Assembly (NCBI GenBank): GCA_003993805.1
Contig: RSEF01000005.1
Coordinates: 37,585,138 to 37,649,137, forward strand
Direction: 5' to 3'
Length of the DNA: 64,000 bases
Origin: Himantopus leucocephalus
Lineage: Eukaryota; Chordata; Aves; Charadriiformes; Recurvirostridae
In this document: positions 1-12,900 of the stretch, piece after piece
Position numbering within the stretch: position 1 is the first letter of the stretch
Layout: each line of letters opens with the position of its first letter
Position numbers and translations under genes: made by a program
The notes under the pieces: generated by a model
The model's input: only the letters and a program-made list of their open reading frames with translations
Told to the model about the DNA's origin: nothing
The model's database searches: none

Positions 1-586
1 AAAACATATGACTCACTCATTAATTCTACCCCTGAGTTGTTTCCCTTACTGCCTTCTCTCTTTCTCATCTCCCTAATAATTTGCTGAAAATGAGCCCCAT
101 TGTGCAGAGCTACTAGCAATAAAGATCTTTCAAAACATTTATGATGAAATGATCCAGCTCTGCTGAATTATCCTCCTCCTATGTAGTGTTTGTTTATTAA
201 AAAGTCAGCACATGTATATTATTCTGCTTATATTTCCTTCACCATGGATCTGTCCATGAACTTTATAGTTTTTCTGATTAAGATGGCAGTCCATTTCCAA
301 CTCATCAGCAGACTACATGCCTTTCTCGTCCAGCTTGACTCATCTATAGGTCCCTCCTGGAAAAGGGAGTGCAATCAGCAAGTAAAATACTACCTAGTAA
401 CGCAAACGACATGCTGAGATGTGTTCCTCGGAGTTACCTGGTATTCAACAGGAAATGCATTTCCTGCTATTAGGCAGGTATGAATCAGGTTTCAAAAAGA
501 GAACTGAGCCACTGATCCTCAGTTATACTTTCTCAGCGTTTTACAAGTTAAGCCCTAAAACGGAGGAAGCCCTTCCAGATTCGTAG

Positions 587-1113
587 TGTCGTGGTTTCAG
601 TTGGGATTGAATTAAATTTATTACTAGGAGTTCGTTGAGTACTATATTTTGGATTTGGATTTATTTTTGGATAAAAGCTGGTGGTTTTAGTTGTTGCAAG
701 GCAGTCAAGGCCTTTTCTGCTCCTCATGCCGCCCCGCCAGTGAGTAGGCTGGGAGGGCACAAAAAGTTGGGAGAAGACACAGCTGGGACAGCTGAGCCCA
801 ACTGACCAAAGGGGTATTCCATACCATGGGACGTCATCCTCAGTATATAAAGCTGGGGAAGAAGAAGGAAGGGGGGGGGGGGGNTGCTTTCCTGGAGATG
901 GCTGACCGCCTGCCTGCCCATGGGAAGCAGTGAATGAATTCCTTGTTTTGCTTTGCTTGTGTGTGTAGCTTTTGCTTTACTTATTAAATTGTCTTTATCT
1001 CAACCCATGGATTTTCTTGCTTTTACTTTTCTGATTCTCATCCCAGTTCCAACTGGGGGGAGTGAGCAAGCAGCTGCATGGTCCTATCTGCTGACTGGGG
1101 TTGAACCATGACA
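587..1113 (+). mobile_element. Solo LTR of an avian endogenous retrovirus (ERVL-like)
   Basis: The 527-bp element starts TGTCGTGGTT and ends AACCATGACA, which are near-perfect inverted termini with the TG...CA ends of retroviral LTRs. It is flanked by CGTAG (582-586) and TGTAG (1114-1118), a 5-bp target-site duplication with one C/T difference at a CpG. On the + strand a TATATAAA box lies at 844-851 and an ATTAAA poly(A)-type signal at 983-988, the order expected for U3-R-U5. A 13-G run ending in an N (871-884) lies just after the TATA box. No gag, pol or env sequence adjoins it, so it is a recombined solo LTR. The 5-bp duplication and terminal sequence fit avian ERVL-type LTRs; the subfamily is not assigned. 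Confidence 0.85.
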
Positions 1114-1170
1114 TGTAGCATCTCAAGGTATCACGCCACTGTTGTATATAAATTAAATAAAGGTTTTAAT

Positions 1171-1225
1171 TCATAGAATTGTTATGGATGGAAAAGTCCT
1201 TTAAGATCATCAAGTCATTAACCCT
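1171..1225 (-). mobile_element. Degenerate CR1 LINE 3'-end scrap
   Basis: The text from TCATAGAATT through GGAAAAGTCCTTTAAGATCA to TCAAGTCATT resembles the reverse complement of a CR1 3' terminus (tcatagaatc...ggttggaaaagacc...aagatcatcaagtcc). It is short and diverged, so it is probably an old, severely 5'-truncated copy. It lies 58 bp beyond the solo LTR. No coding content remains. Confidence 0.65.
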
Positions 1226-4200
1226 GGACAATCTATTTCATCTTGTAAAATGGATATAAACCTACTTCAGCCTACGTACCTATCTGTTTAAGTACTAGCA
1301 CTTGATGAAAACAGTATTTTTCCGATGAAAAGTATAATATTTCTGAATCAGAATTATCTGAAACTGGAACTGAAATAATTTTCAACTGAAATAATTTGCA
1401 ATATTTTTGAGCTATGATTTTTTTAAAATTTGGTCAGAGAATGTCATATAACATTGTTCTAAATGACTTCGGTGAAATCAGGTAATGCAGTGTAGGATAT
1501 AATCTTTGAGCAGACAGCAAGCAACTGTGGCCGAACCTGGAAATGCTGCTTCTGTCAAGATCAAGGGAGCGGTTTCATTGTGATTAGTGATGTGTAGAAG
1601 TTACTAAATAATTTGCAAAAGCAACAATTTTCTTGGTGGGGATTTTTGGTTGGGTGGTTTTGTTTTTTTTTTTTTTCTTTTTCTTTTCATCATTTACTCT
1701 CTCCTTTAAAACAAATATATCTCTTTTAATGGTGCTTCTGATTGTGGTGCTTTCAGAAAAGCTTGTCTTGTGTGCACACACACGATCTGGCTGACCATTA
1801 TAGCTCTAATCTGGGGCAGCCAGAGGAGCTGTTTGTCGTGGTTCCATCTGTGAGGCTGGATCTGCCACTATTGGAAGTATGAGGATGGGTGGGAACAAGA
1901 AAGCTGATCCACGAACAAAAAAGAAGAAAGGAGGGGGGGAGGAATGAGAACGACAACGAATGAGGGTGTGGAGGTATGACTGAGCCTTTCGACATGACTT
2001 TGAAATAGTTAGACAGCCAGAGAATTCAGAAGGAATCCAGGGCACACGAGGGGTTATGGAAAGCCTGTACAGAAGAGGGAGCCCTTTTCAAGATATCCAA
2101 GGAGAAACTAAAAGATATTGTTAAAGTCCAGCTGTAACAAGTTCAGCTCTGTAAGTGATTTTCTCCTCCCATTCAGAATGTAATAGGTAATTATTACAAA
2201 TGTGAACATTGCAAAAGTAACAGTCTCTGTTTTGTAAGTGATGAATCACTCCATTGGGGAAGTCATAACTTCCTATTAATACATTTGTTCCAAGCATATG
2301 ATCTACCAGGTCCTAAAATAATTTCTAAGTTTCCTAATATTAACCCAGTAAATATTTCCATTCCACTTGAAACTTAAAAATGAAAATCAAAGTAAATTGG
2401 GAGTCAGATATTTACTTTTACACTGTGAATTAGAGGTTCTCCTCTCCGAGATCAGCTTTACAGGGTTACCAAGTGATCGGTATTATACTAGATTCCTTCC
2501 TGTCATAATGCCATAAACATTCTGCTGCAACTTAGGTCAGCGCTTAAAATAACCTTGCTAATTGCAAGTCTACAAGTGTCGGCTGAAATTTCAGTTAGCC
2601 GTCATACAGCAGATCTGAATACTGAGAAATCACTACTGTAGCTCAGAAGGTGCAAGGGAAGAGCAGACAGGCCTCAACTTGATCTGCACAATAACACAGG
2701 TAGAGGCAGCAGACTATTTGCTATATTTCATGCAAAACAAAAGCTGTTGACTCCACACTGAAGATGGGTTGGATTACAGATCATCTATGGCTTACTCGTC
2801 TGTCTTTTAAACAGACACTTGTTTTCTGAATTGCTGGTTGAATGTAACCCCTTTAGCTGAGGAAAGGAAATGGGACAGTCTTTTTTTTTGCAAAGCAAAT
2901 ACCTGAAAACTCTCCTTCCAGTGTAAATGAGGTAAGACACCATTAAAGTGAAATATTTTACAAAATGCTAGAAATGTCTAAATCAGTAAGTTATCAGTTT
3001 GCAAATTTTTTTTTAATCAATGAAAGCAATTTTTTTTAATCAGCTGGTTTTCAACTTCTTTAGAAGTATTGCATGACCTAAATGTGTTTGATTTGAAATA
3101 ATACATTGCATTTCCTGTGCATTGTAAATCTGACTTGCAAAATTGACAGATCTTTTTCCCTGTGGATGTAGATTTCTGAATACTGAGAAAAGCTCGTTCG
3201 GTCTCTTCCACTCCCTGTTCCACATAATGTAAAGTTTCTGCAATCGCAATCCTGAGGCTTAAGCAATTTTAATCTTTCACTTCTGAAGGTAAAAAAGATG
3301 TTTGTTGTCTAAAGCTCTTAGTCCTATGTTTCGATGGGGAGATTACAGCTTTTTTGTCTGTCGAGGTGAAACTTAATGCTCAATCTTCTCTATTCCCTGA
3401 GACATTACTCAGCTAACTTTTTATAGGTCACAGTATAATTAGAAATAGACACTGTAAGATTATAATTACATTACTTTGGCTAAAACTTTGACCTATATTG
3501 TGAAGAGATGTGTTTAGTAAAGGCTCAGGAAACCAACAGACTGAAAATAATGTAAGTAATAGAAAACATGGAATTTCACCATTATCGCTAGATTTTACTA
3601 TCTTTATTAGAAACTTAATAAATTCTGTAGCTCTTCATAGGGAGACTGAATGTGGCATGAACACTCTGATGTTTATCACAGTTGCATTAGTTTAGGAGAT
3701 GATTTTCAAAATATTCTGTGAGCTGTACCCTTTCTGAAGACCCTTAGTTTTATTTTTGTTCTCAGTTCACAAAGTTGTGGTGTGCCATGTCCTGAGGAAT
3801 ATGCTCAGACCTCTCAAAAGTGTCTGTTATCTCTGCAAAATTATTCATTCTTTTGAAACTGTATCTACAGGAAAAGTTTAGGAATTTTTTGGTTAGCCAA
3901 GACTGTTTTATTCAAAGATTTGCATTGGATTAAGACGATAAAGCCTTTTGACTTCCCTGAAGCAAAAATTGGCACTGGATGGAAAATTGTTGACTGAGGT
4001 ATAGTTTGTACAAGGTGCCAGAAGAATAGGAAATCAGCCACAGATTATGGGTAGGAATTTCTCATTGACTTTTAAAAGGTTTTTACTTTTGCTCTTCAGC
4101 TGCCCATGCATCAGTAGACAATTGCTTTTGTTTAGACTTTGCTGGCTAAGCAAATTAGGACCTTCATCTCTATAATGGTAGTCGTTGCCATATTTTTCTC

Positions 4201-6847
4201 CAAAGGGCTACTTATGAAAGTTTCATTTAGAGTTCAGAAGCATCAAGGAGTGAAAAATTCTGTTACAGCTATACATGCTTAGTGCTGGACTAAGTGTAGT
4301 AGGTGCTTATTACATAAATATTATTGCTCCATTTCTTATCCTTTTCTGAATGCTGTTTCAGATATTGAAAAGTATCAGTAAAGTAGGAGTCTGAATTATT
4401 TCTGCTCCATATGAGAACCAGAAAGATCTTTTTTCTCTTCCATGGGTATATCTATATTACCATTTTAGTTTGGGTGGAGAGTGTGATTTTGAAGTGAATC
4501 TGCTGTTTATCCCCATTCAGCACTCTTGGGTTCATGCTGGAGAGCTGTCTCCCTGTGTGCAAACAAAAAACCACTTGCTATTGCTCACAGTCTTTTCCAA
4601 CTATGGGTTTATTTTTTTCATTTGTTTTCTCAGTCCCTCTGTCTCTATGTGTCATTTGTAGTCACATCTGTAGTGATATTTTCTTTTGAATTTCATGTGA
4701 TTTGATAGTTTCCTGTGCAAGTAGGTTTTACGTTTAATGTATACGTGATTGCCTTGAATGAGCTGGAGATAAACTTAGCTGGTGTAGTATTTGCCTTTCT
4801 GGTATCTATTGCCTGTACTGATCAGCGAATAAACTTTCTCAGAAATTAATATTTTTGCTGATTTACTCAAAAAGTGTAGAGTCAATTTCAGTTTTGATTA
4901 TTACCTGAATTTTATTTTAAGTCTGCAAAACAGAGTTTTCATACTGTATTTTCTATAAATTCAAGTTGAAAATACCTTCAGAAGAGATTTTTGAATTATT
5001 TTGATGCTCCTAAACCCATTTGAAATTGTAAAAGACATAACAAAATATGAACAGTAATGGTAGATTTTAGAAATTCTTCATGTTGTGAGCTTCAAAAGAA
5101 GGTATGGCTAATGTTTTGGGAAAGGGTCATTACAATGAGCAGTGTTGTCATCCTTCATGCTCATGCTTCAATCTCAGAGTGAGAGACTGCTCTATTCATT
5201 ATGAACTATGGCCTCCCCCAGCCCCTTGTTAAGAGAACTAAACAGTCGGTATGGGATTTAGGATGTCTTCCTGCTGGAAGTTAATTTATAGTAATAGATA
5301 AGAGGAGTCATAATGTTCTACTTAACATATTAGTGTTTGGTTAATGTATTTTTGGAGGGCAGGATATTGAATTATAGGCAGTGCTGGAATTTTAAGAGAA
5401 TGGATGTAGAGGGGACATATATATATATTAGGTTTGACAGACTTGCTGTTATCAATACTATTTCTAGAATTTCTCACCTGACCAAGTTTCCTATTGGCTC
5501 AGTATGACTCAGTTTCTCTCAAAACTCTTGATGAAGTGCTGAAAAAGTCTCTGTGAAAAGACCTCAATATTTAAGAGTGCAATAAAAATAAAAAGATTAT
5601 TTAAAAATAGCAATACTCCTTCCATTTTACTCAAACTTGCCAGTTATTATGCCAGGATCATCTGATATCCTAATGTGGCTTGTCAAGAAAGAGAAAACAG
5701 TTGCAATTTTTGCTTTTTCTACAGCTTAATGGTTTTGCTGTTTTGGTAGAAGATGACCTGCATAGAAATATATTGTACAGTTGATATTTGTTGAAGATAT
5801 AAAAGCCACAGAATCCCCTAAGAATGTAGGCTTTCGGGGTGTATGGGAGTGTGTGTTTCTTGTTATCAGTTCCAGACTACAAATCACGGTTTTGTGGTCA
5901 GGGCTTCTGCAAGTGTTTTTCTTTCCAAGATTGTCATGTAGCAACGCTGCCTTTAGCCTACCGGAGTTAGTCAGTCCCTCATTGTCCAAGGGCGTTTTAT
6001 AACGCCTGTGCAAGAGGTGGAGATTTAGTCCAGCTACCTCTGCTAGGCAGAGTGAGTCAGGCTTTGGCAGCGATATTAGCTCCACTGTGACACTATGAGA
6101 GTACAGTTACTGTATTTCCAGGGTCACGTCCAGTCCAGGAGCCGTACAGCCACCTTATCGCAGAGGAAAGCTTGTTGGCAAAGCTGGGTCTCTGCTGACC
6201 CAGCTCAGTTGTTCCAAGAAGAATATGGAAATATGAGGGCTTGCAATTTCATGTGCCGCTTACCGTTCCTTCTTCCCTGTCTGTACTTCGGGCTGCCACA
6301 ATCCAGGTAGCCTATGACATTTCCTAAGAATCTTACTATCTGAGAAAGATAAAAGATTTGACTTTGTGTAAATTCAGGATTCAATTCAAGGCTAAATTGA
6401 TGATGATTGTTTTTGCAGGAAATAAAAATGCATATAGGCAAATAAAATACACAAATATGCATTTGAAGCTTGAAGTCACTTAGGTTCGTTAACTTCCACG
6501 CAGACAAGTTCAGCTATTGAATTTCAAAGGGTTAGTTTACAAGCCCAGGCATGGCAACAACCTTTCTTTTTCTCCCAGTGGTAAGAGTTACACTCATCAC
6601 TGAAAGCTACAGTGTAGACGAAGATAATTTATAACTTATCTCTGTATAGCTAGAAAATAAAATGGCACATAAAGAAATGAAAGGCTGTTCATAGACAAAA
6701 CCGTTCTTTTCTGTTTCAGCATAGGAAACAATTTATATCAACCAAAACCACACATCACGCTGTCTTGCTTTCTTAAAGATGTGAACAACACTGACTATGA
6801 AGTGCTTTATAAATCAAGGATCTTATTCCAGTTAGCAACATGTAATA

Positions 6848-6903
6848 AATATATTTGCCTATATATACGTATGTGTATATATAAATGAATAAATATTTAA
6901 ATA
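6848..6903. repeat. AT-rich, TA/TG microsatellite-like tract
   Basis: Imperfect TA and TG dinucleotides (TATATATACGTATGTGTATA) are followed by AAAT-rich text. This is ordinary low-complexity intronic DNA. Confidence 0.6.
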
Positions 6904-9900
6904 CGCACTGCTCATTTCCTGCTTCTTTCAAGGCACTTCAGTCCTAATGTGTAGTGCACGAGTAGTTTCTCAAGCAGCATCAACATCTTAACAGCCATTA
7001 AGTCTGACAGTGTGTTACACACTGGAAAGTTCTCTTGTAAAGCTAAAACCAGCCCTATTCGGACAATTATCCCGCTAGACCACAAGGTGACTTCTCAGAA
7101 ATGTCACGTTGGAATATGCTATATATCAATATGTTGTTGGAATATGCTCTACAGTCTTGTAACCTGTTTCTAAATTACAATTACAGTGTATTCAAGTAGT
7201 TCTATCTATAATAGTCCCTCTAATTTTAAAATTAAATATTTAGTTCTAAATACAGTATTAAAATGCTAAGGTGTGGCACTCTCAATCTTATAAGCAGCCG
7301 GAACAGGCATCTATTATTAATGACACTGAATTTTAGGTTCCTTAGAGGCATTTTAATTGGAAATAAGTGCTTCATTGTGTCTATTGGATATGGCATTTTT
7401 TACTAGATTATGTTAGAAGTATTTGTGGTTAAAGTACTGAAGATATGGTATAAAAAATGAGTTTTGATCATTTGCTATTTACAAAATATCCCCTTTACAT
7501 CTAAATCAAAAAATCAAGGATATTATGGACATGGGTTTTTTTGAAAGGAAGATACCGTACACAAACCTTTAAGAATACATCTGAATTAACCAAGAGCCAC
7601 CTGTGGGATGACAGTGAGATTTGAAAATAATCAGATAGTACAAACTACTAGACAATGTATGTTAATTGTTTTTATACGTGAAATCTCATGTAAGCATTTT
7701 GATACTTGTCAAAAGCCAATTAAAGTAGTTTGGATGGCTCGGTTAGCTTTGGTCCCATAATTCACCAGTCACGCCAGTCCCATAATTCCAGGTTTCCAAT
7801 TTAGCCTCCACTATATTCCTTTTCAAAAGAAGCCTGCAAATACCCTACCGTATTCTTGCTTCTCTGGATGTAAATGAAGCTTTTTGTTTAGTTTTGTTCT
7901 GATCACATTTGAGGCCAAAAAACACAGGAACATTCTCTGTGAGCTACGTTGTACCTCTCACAAACTAATTAGGAATGATTTCTAAAATATTGTCTAATTA
8001 GGAACCATAATACCAGGTTTGATTTGCCTGCTAGAAGACCTCTTTCCATAAGAGAATCAAGAAATTCCATGTGCGCTTTCAGAAGTGAAATTAGAATAAA
8101 AAATTTGTACATTTTTGATGTCTTTAAGATTCAATCTTCTAACTTTTGGAATTTTTTCTAAGATTTGCTTTTTTATTTCTTCATTTACTTAAGACTAAGT
8201 TTGTAAAATAGTAGTTTGAGCTTTTTACCAATATCTCAAATTGTTCTTCCTGGATATAGCAAACTTAGGTGTGTTTTTTTGTTTGCTTTTTTTTATCTAG
8301 CACTGATATGCATTCTAACCCTGACTCTTACAAGAGAGTGAGTGGTATCCAGCGTGGAACAGGCCTCCTGGTACGCTGGGTAGGTGGTAGCTGTTTCAGA
8401 CTACTGGAAGTGCCTCCACATGCTCAGAGTGCTTTGTAATTGTTAATAACTTATTGGAGGATCTACAAGAGCTTTCCAGCTGACTTGAACACTTGTCATT
8501 CTGGAGAGAGGGCAGGAAGGTCAGGAACAGTAAGTAGTATGCAAGATAGACTATAACGTTTCTTTTCTATGTTTCTGAACCAAGCAAAAAAATCTCAGTG
8601 ATCCCCACAAGGGTTCATGGATTAAATGTTAGCTTTCATTGAACAACATAAAAGGGAACATCACTGCTAATAAAGCAAAGTCTGCTAATAGAGAACAAGA
8701 GAGTTGGTGTCCTTTTTGCTGTCCTTGACAATGACTGATGGAAAGTAACTTCAAAAACATGTCACGGAAGCTCTTGGAGGCTTAGCTGCACCGATATAAA
8801 ACAGCCACTTATCTTGAAAACTTCCTATCATGCTATCATTTTTCATTATAGAAAACTTGGCACAGATGGTAGCTCTTCACTTCTAACCTGTTCCAGAATA
8901 GAAAGGAGAGCACAGTCACCATATTGAGCATTTGACATGAGTGTAAAGAGTCTCGCCGTCCTTCATCAAATTCTGTTAGAGCCGCTAAGCTGTAGTCAGA
9001 GAGTGAATGAGGTCAGCATTCTTTGGCTTGAGCAAGTCAAAACATTTTGATTAAAATTTTTGTCTTGTCTTCTGCACGTCTATGCAGAAGGACTGATTTT
9101 TTTTTCCTGTGTGAACTTGCAGTTCCTTTTATTTATTTATTTTGATGTCTTACATTTCAGTAGTCCATTGCTGCCTAAAATACTTTGTGCTATTTATGTG
9201 GGGTTACACTTTGTTTGTTATTTGAAACTTCATTATTTTAAGAATGTGATTTCTTTTCCTCCAAGAAATTTTTCTCTTTCATCTAAACTCTTCTCTTCAG
9301 GAGCAGCTGAAGTCTATAGACTGAAAAATCTTTTAAGAGAAGTGTATCTACTTTCTTCTATAAAAAATAAAGAGATTGGCTCATCAGAAAACAGAGCTTA
9401 ACAAAGATCCTATAGCCCTGCAAAAGGCTTAAAGAATTCTTGAAATTTTCTTGTTCCATATCAAGAGTAATTCCAAATCTTCTTCAAACTAAAAATGAGG
9501 AGAGAACAAGAGTGGGACATATTCAAAGCTGATCTGTCAGAGTAATAGCTTGGCTGCATAAATCTTTGAAAACTCACTGTTTTCAAAAGGGTAACCATTT
9601 TGCTGGAAAATTATTGAACTATTGGTGCATTAGCATTGAATTCTGCTAGTTATTTTATATTGTAGATAATTTTATGAAAGTTGTGACCATATAATAAAGT
9701 GGTCTTCGTTCTGCTTCTTCATGTAGCTGACATGCTTATCGCATTCAATATTTGTGTGTCTTGCATGAAATGATAGTAGGGATTTTCTTATACCCAGTTA
9801 ACTACTCTCTATGCTGAGGACAAAAACTGCTTAGTGCTTGCCAGGCTGCCAAGAACTGGTTTTATCTGCAGCAGAGTGTATATGTTCACTGTAAATAAAC

Positions 9901-12900
9901 TGTCCTTCCATTTGCATCCTCAATTTTCATTTGCATGTGGTAATTTGAACCTGTTAGAGATGCCTTTAACTTCCATTTAGTATATATGGCTTGCAGAATG
10001 TAAGAAAGTGCTGAGTAAAGAGAGTAAAAAAATAAGAAGCAAAGGTAGTTATCTGGATGGATGCAAAATATGTCCTACATACTTCCATTATTGTAGAAAA
10101 AGTATAGAGCTGTGTGAAGAGATCTGTAAAGTATTTTAAGGATGTTTTAATAAGTCTTCACTCTTCCATTTCAGTAGATATGAATATAAAATACATGATG
10201 AGTATGTTTAGTAAAAAGTTACTCATTTCTTTGTGATCTTAAATGATCAGTGCAAGATAAATATATATATTATTATCATTGTCCAATGAACAGGCATTTA
10301 AAAAATGCTTAATGTTTTTCAAAACTTGCCTCTACTGCCAGTTGTTTGACTATGTATTTATACAGGTTTGGGTGTTGGTATTTTTCCTTTTTTGTCAGAA
10401 GTAGCTAGAATCAAAACCTGCTACTGTATTGCACGGTTCAGTACGATCTATCTTCTTGCATGAAAAACTGGAGTACCTGTGCAACTCTTGTCTTCCGGGG
10501 TGCAGTACAAAACCAGATTTCAGCGAGCACAAATATGACTTTTTCTATCAAGCTTTAAATTTTTTTTTACACACTATTTTTTAAAATTTAGAGAGTGAGG
10601 CTTTATAAAAATCAGTATGCTTTAACGTGCTTAAAGTAAGATAAATGCAAAGTTGTATGGTTACTCATTGAACAAATGTACAGTGTAACTTTAATGGGCA
10701 AAGTCTCTGAACGTTGTGGGCTTAGCTGATTATGGGCTGTACAAGAATGTATTTCTTATTCTAAAGGTTTCAAAGGGTTTTCGGGTTGTAACTTCAGGCA
10801 CGTTACACAGCGGAACAAGTGGTAGTTCAGGAATATGACAGCCTCATTGAGCTACAGGTGTCACATCACTTCCCATGCCAAATTAGTTGCCATATTCAGT
10901 GCATATATGTGGTTTCTTACACAAAGGAAATTCATGCATCAATTTTACTGATGTCAGACATATCCCAGAAATGGCTAGCCCAGATCTGTGTACACGGTAC
11001 TCTTTCAGGACAGTTCTGAGATGCCTCATTTTACTGCCATAACTTCTTCTATGGTTCTCCAGTTCCATCCCATCACAGGCCTTACGGTGGAGTGTTTTTG
11101 TGCATCAGCTATCTGAAGCTTCCTGGGTGGACTAAATACTTCCTTGCATTTAAGAATCTGGCCTGTGGTGAATGCTGTGACCAGAAAGTCTTCTTACATT
11201 AAAGTACTGATTAATTTTAATAGGGGAAATAAACATTTGAAAACACTCTGTCTTCTCTGCAGCCATCCCCTCCTGTAGAAAATAAATGTGCAGGCTGGCC
11301 TAGGTTTGTAAGGCACTGCAGCTGGTCCTGGAAGTGAGCTGGAATAGCTTCCAGCAGCAACTGCCCTGCTTCTGGACAAAAGGATCCTTCTGCTTCTTCC
11401 CAGTATGTTTGATCCTTTGGCCCTAGCAATGGTCCATATGGCAAAACAAATGCAAATTGCTGGAATCCTGAGACAGGAGCTTCACAATTAACATTTCGGG
11501 CATTGTTACTTAGGCTGAAGTGCTTTGCAAGTGATATCCTATTTTACTCCCTTCTTCCTTTCTTCTTGCTCATTTTCCTTGCAGATTTCCTTGCAGTCAA
11601 CCAATATACTTGCACAAGAAACATCCTAATAAAACACGTCACATAAACTACTAATAAATTATTACAGAGCAGCTCCATGTCTGTTACAATCCCAGACAAG
11701 CCATTACTATGTTAGAAATTCTGTCAAAGAACTGGTGATTGGACATCTATTTCACGTTATTTTGAAGTACAAGGATATATGAATTCAGCTCACTGATTCC
11801 TGACATAACAGAATACAGTAGAAACATGTGTACTTAGAGTTCACTAGACTGGATATTTATTTTCAAAACTTTTTTGAGAATTTTGTAATAGCAGTGTTTT
11901 TACAATAGAAAGTGGATCATCTTTTCTTGCAAGTGTGTAAAGACAGTTAGGTTCCTGTAACGCTTGAAAATTTCCATTGAAGACATCTATTTGAAAACAG
12001 GGCTCTCAAAGAAATAAAAAAGGAAAAAGCTTTCTGCAGGGAAAACGCTTCTGTCAAATTAACAGCTTTCCCATATTCCAACAAGTTTCTGAGAATTTTA
12101 GCAAAAGGTAAAATGAAAATAGCTTACTGGAATTTTGCAATGATGAAAATGTCGCTCACTTATCATAGAGTAAATGAATCAAAATAAAAACCAAGCTGGG
12201 AAAGAGAATAATGTGCAGAAAAGGATAGCGCACCAGAAAAAGATACTATCACCACCAGTATGTGTATTATCATGAGGCAACAGTGGAGAAGCTTACTGTG
12301 AGGACCAATGTGTTTCCAAGCTGTCGGTGTCAGCAGAAAGCAGGGTCAGTGATCTTCGAGCCCTCCTGGTAGCTGTTTTCTTGCTGCACTTTGCATTATG
12401 ACCTTGTAAAATGTATTCATTTCCCTTAGCCACTGAATGCCACTGCGATACCAGCTAAAGTCCTTTAGCACTTCAACTCACTTTCTGATAAACTTGTGAC
12501 TCGCAGTGAGTCTAGAGCTTCCCATGGCAGTTGGTTTTGCTTAGTCAAACTCCGGATTTTTCCAGTATGTTTTTTTCCGGTATGGTTATTTTCTTTGATG
12601 TAATTGTTTAGTTAAAAACAGCTGCAAAAAAAAAAGAAAAAAAAGTAAGTAGCATTTTGTCTTAAGGTTTAACCAATAATCCAAAATAGAAGAGAGCAAT
12701 TTTATCCTTATTATAAAACTGTTTGGAGATACATGCAGGTAGAGATGAAAACTATTTCTCTTTGAGAAGTCAGAGTGCGTTTTAAAGGGAAAATACCTTT
12801 CTGATAGCTGCAAATCTTTATTTGTTTAACAATAAAAAAACCCTCTCCTTTGTGTTCTTTCTCTATACATAAGCATAAAAAGGCAGCGCAGAGAGTGAGC

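Noticed and set aside
5726..6085. A 119-codon - strand open frame
   Set aside because: No domain, no repeat-encoded protein and no splice context. Frames of this size occur by chance in a 64-kb window.
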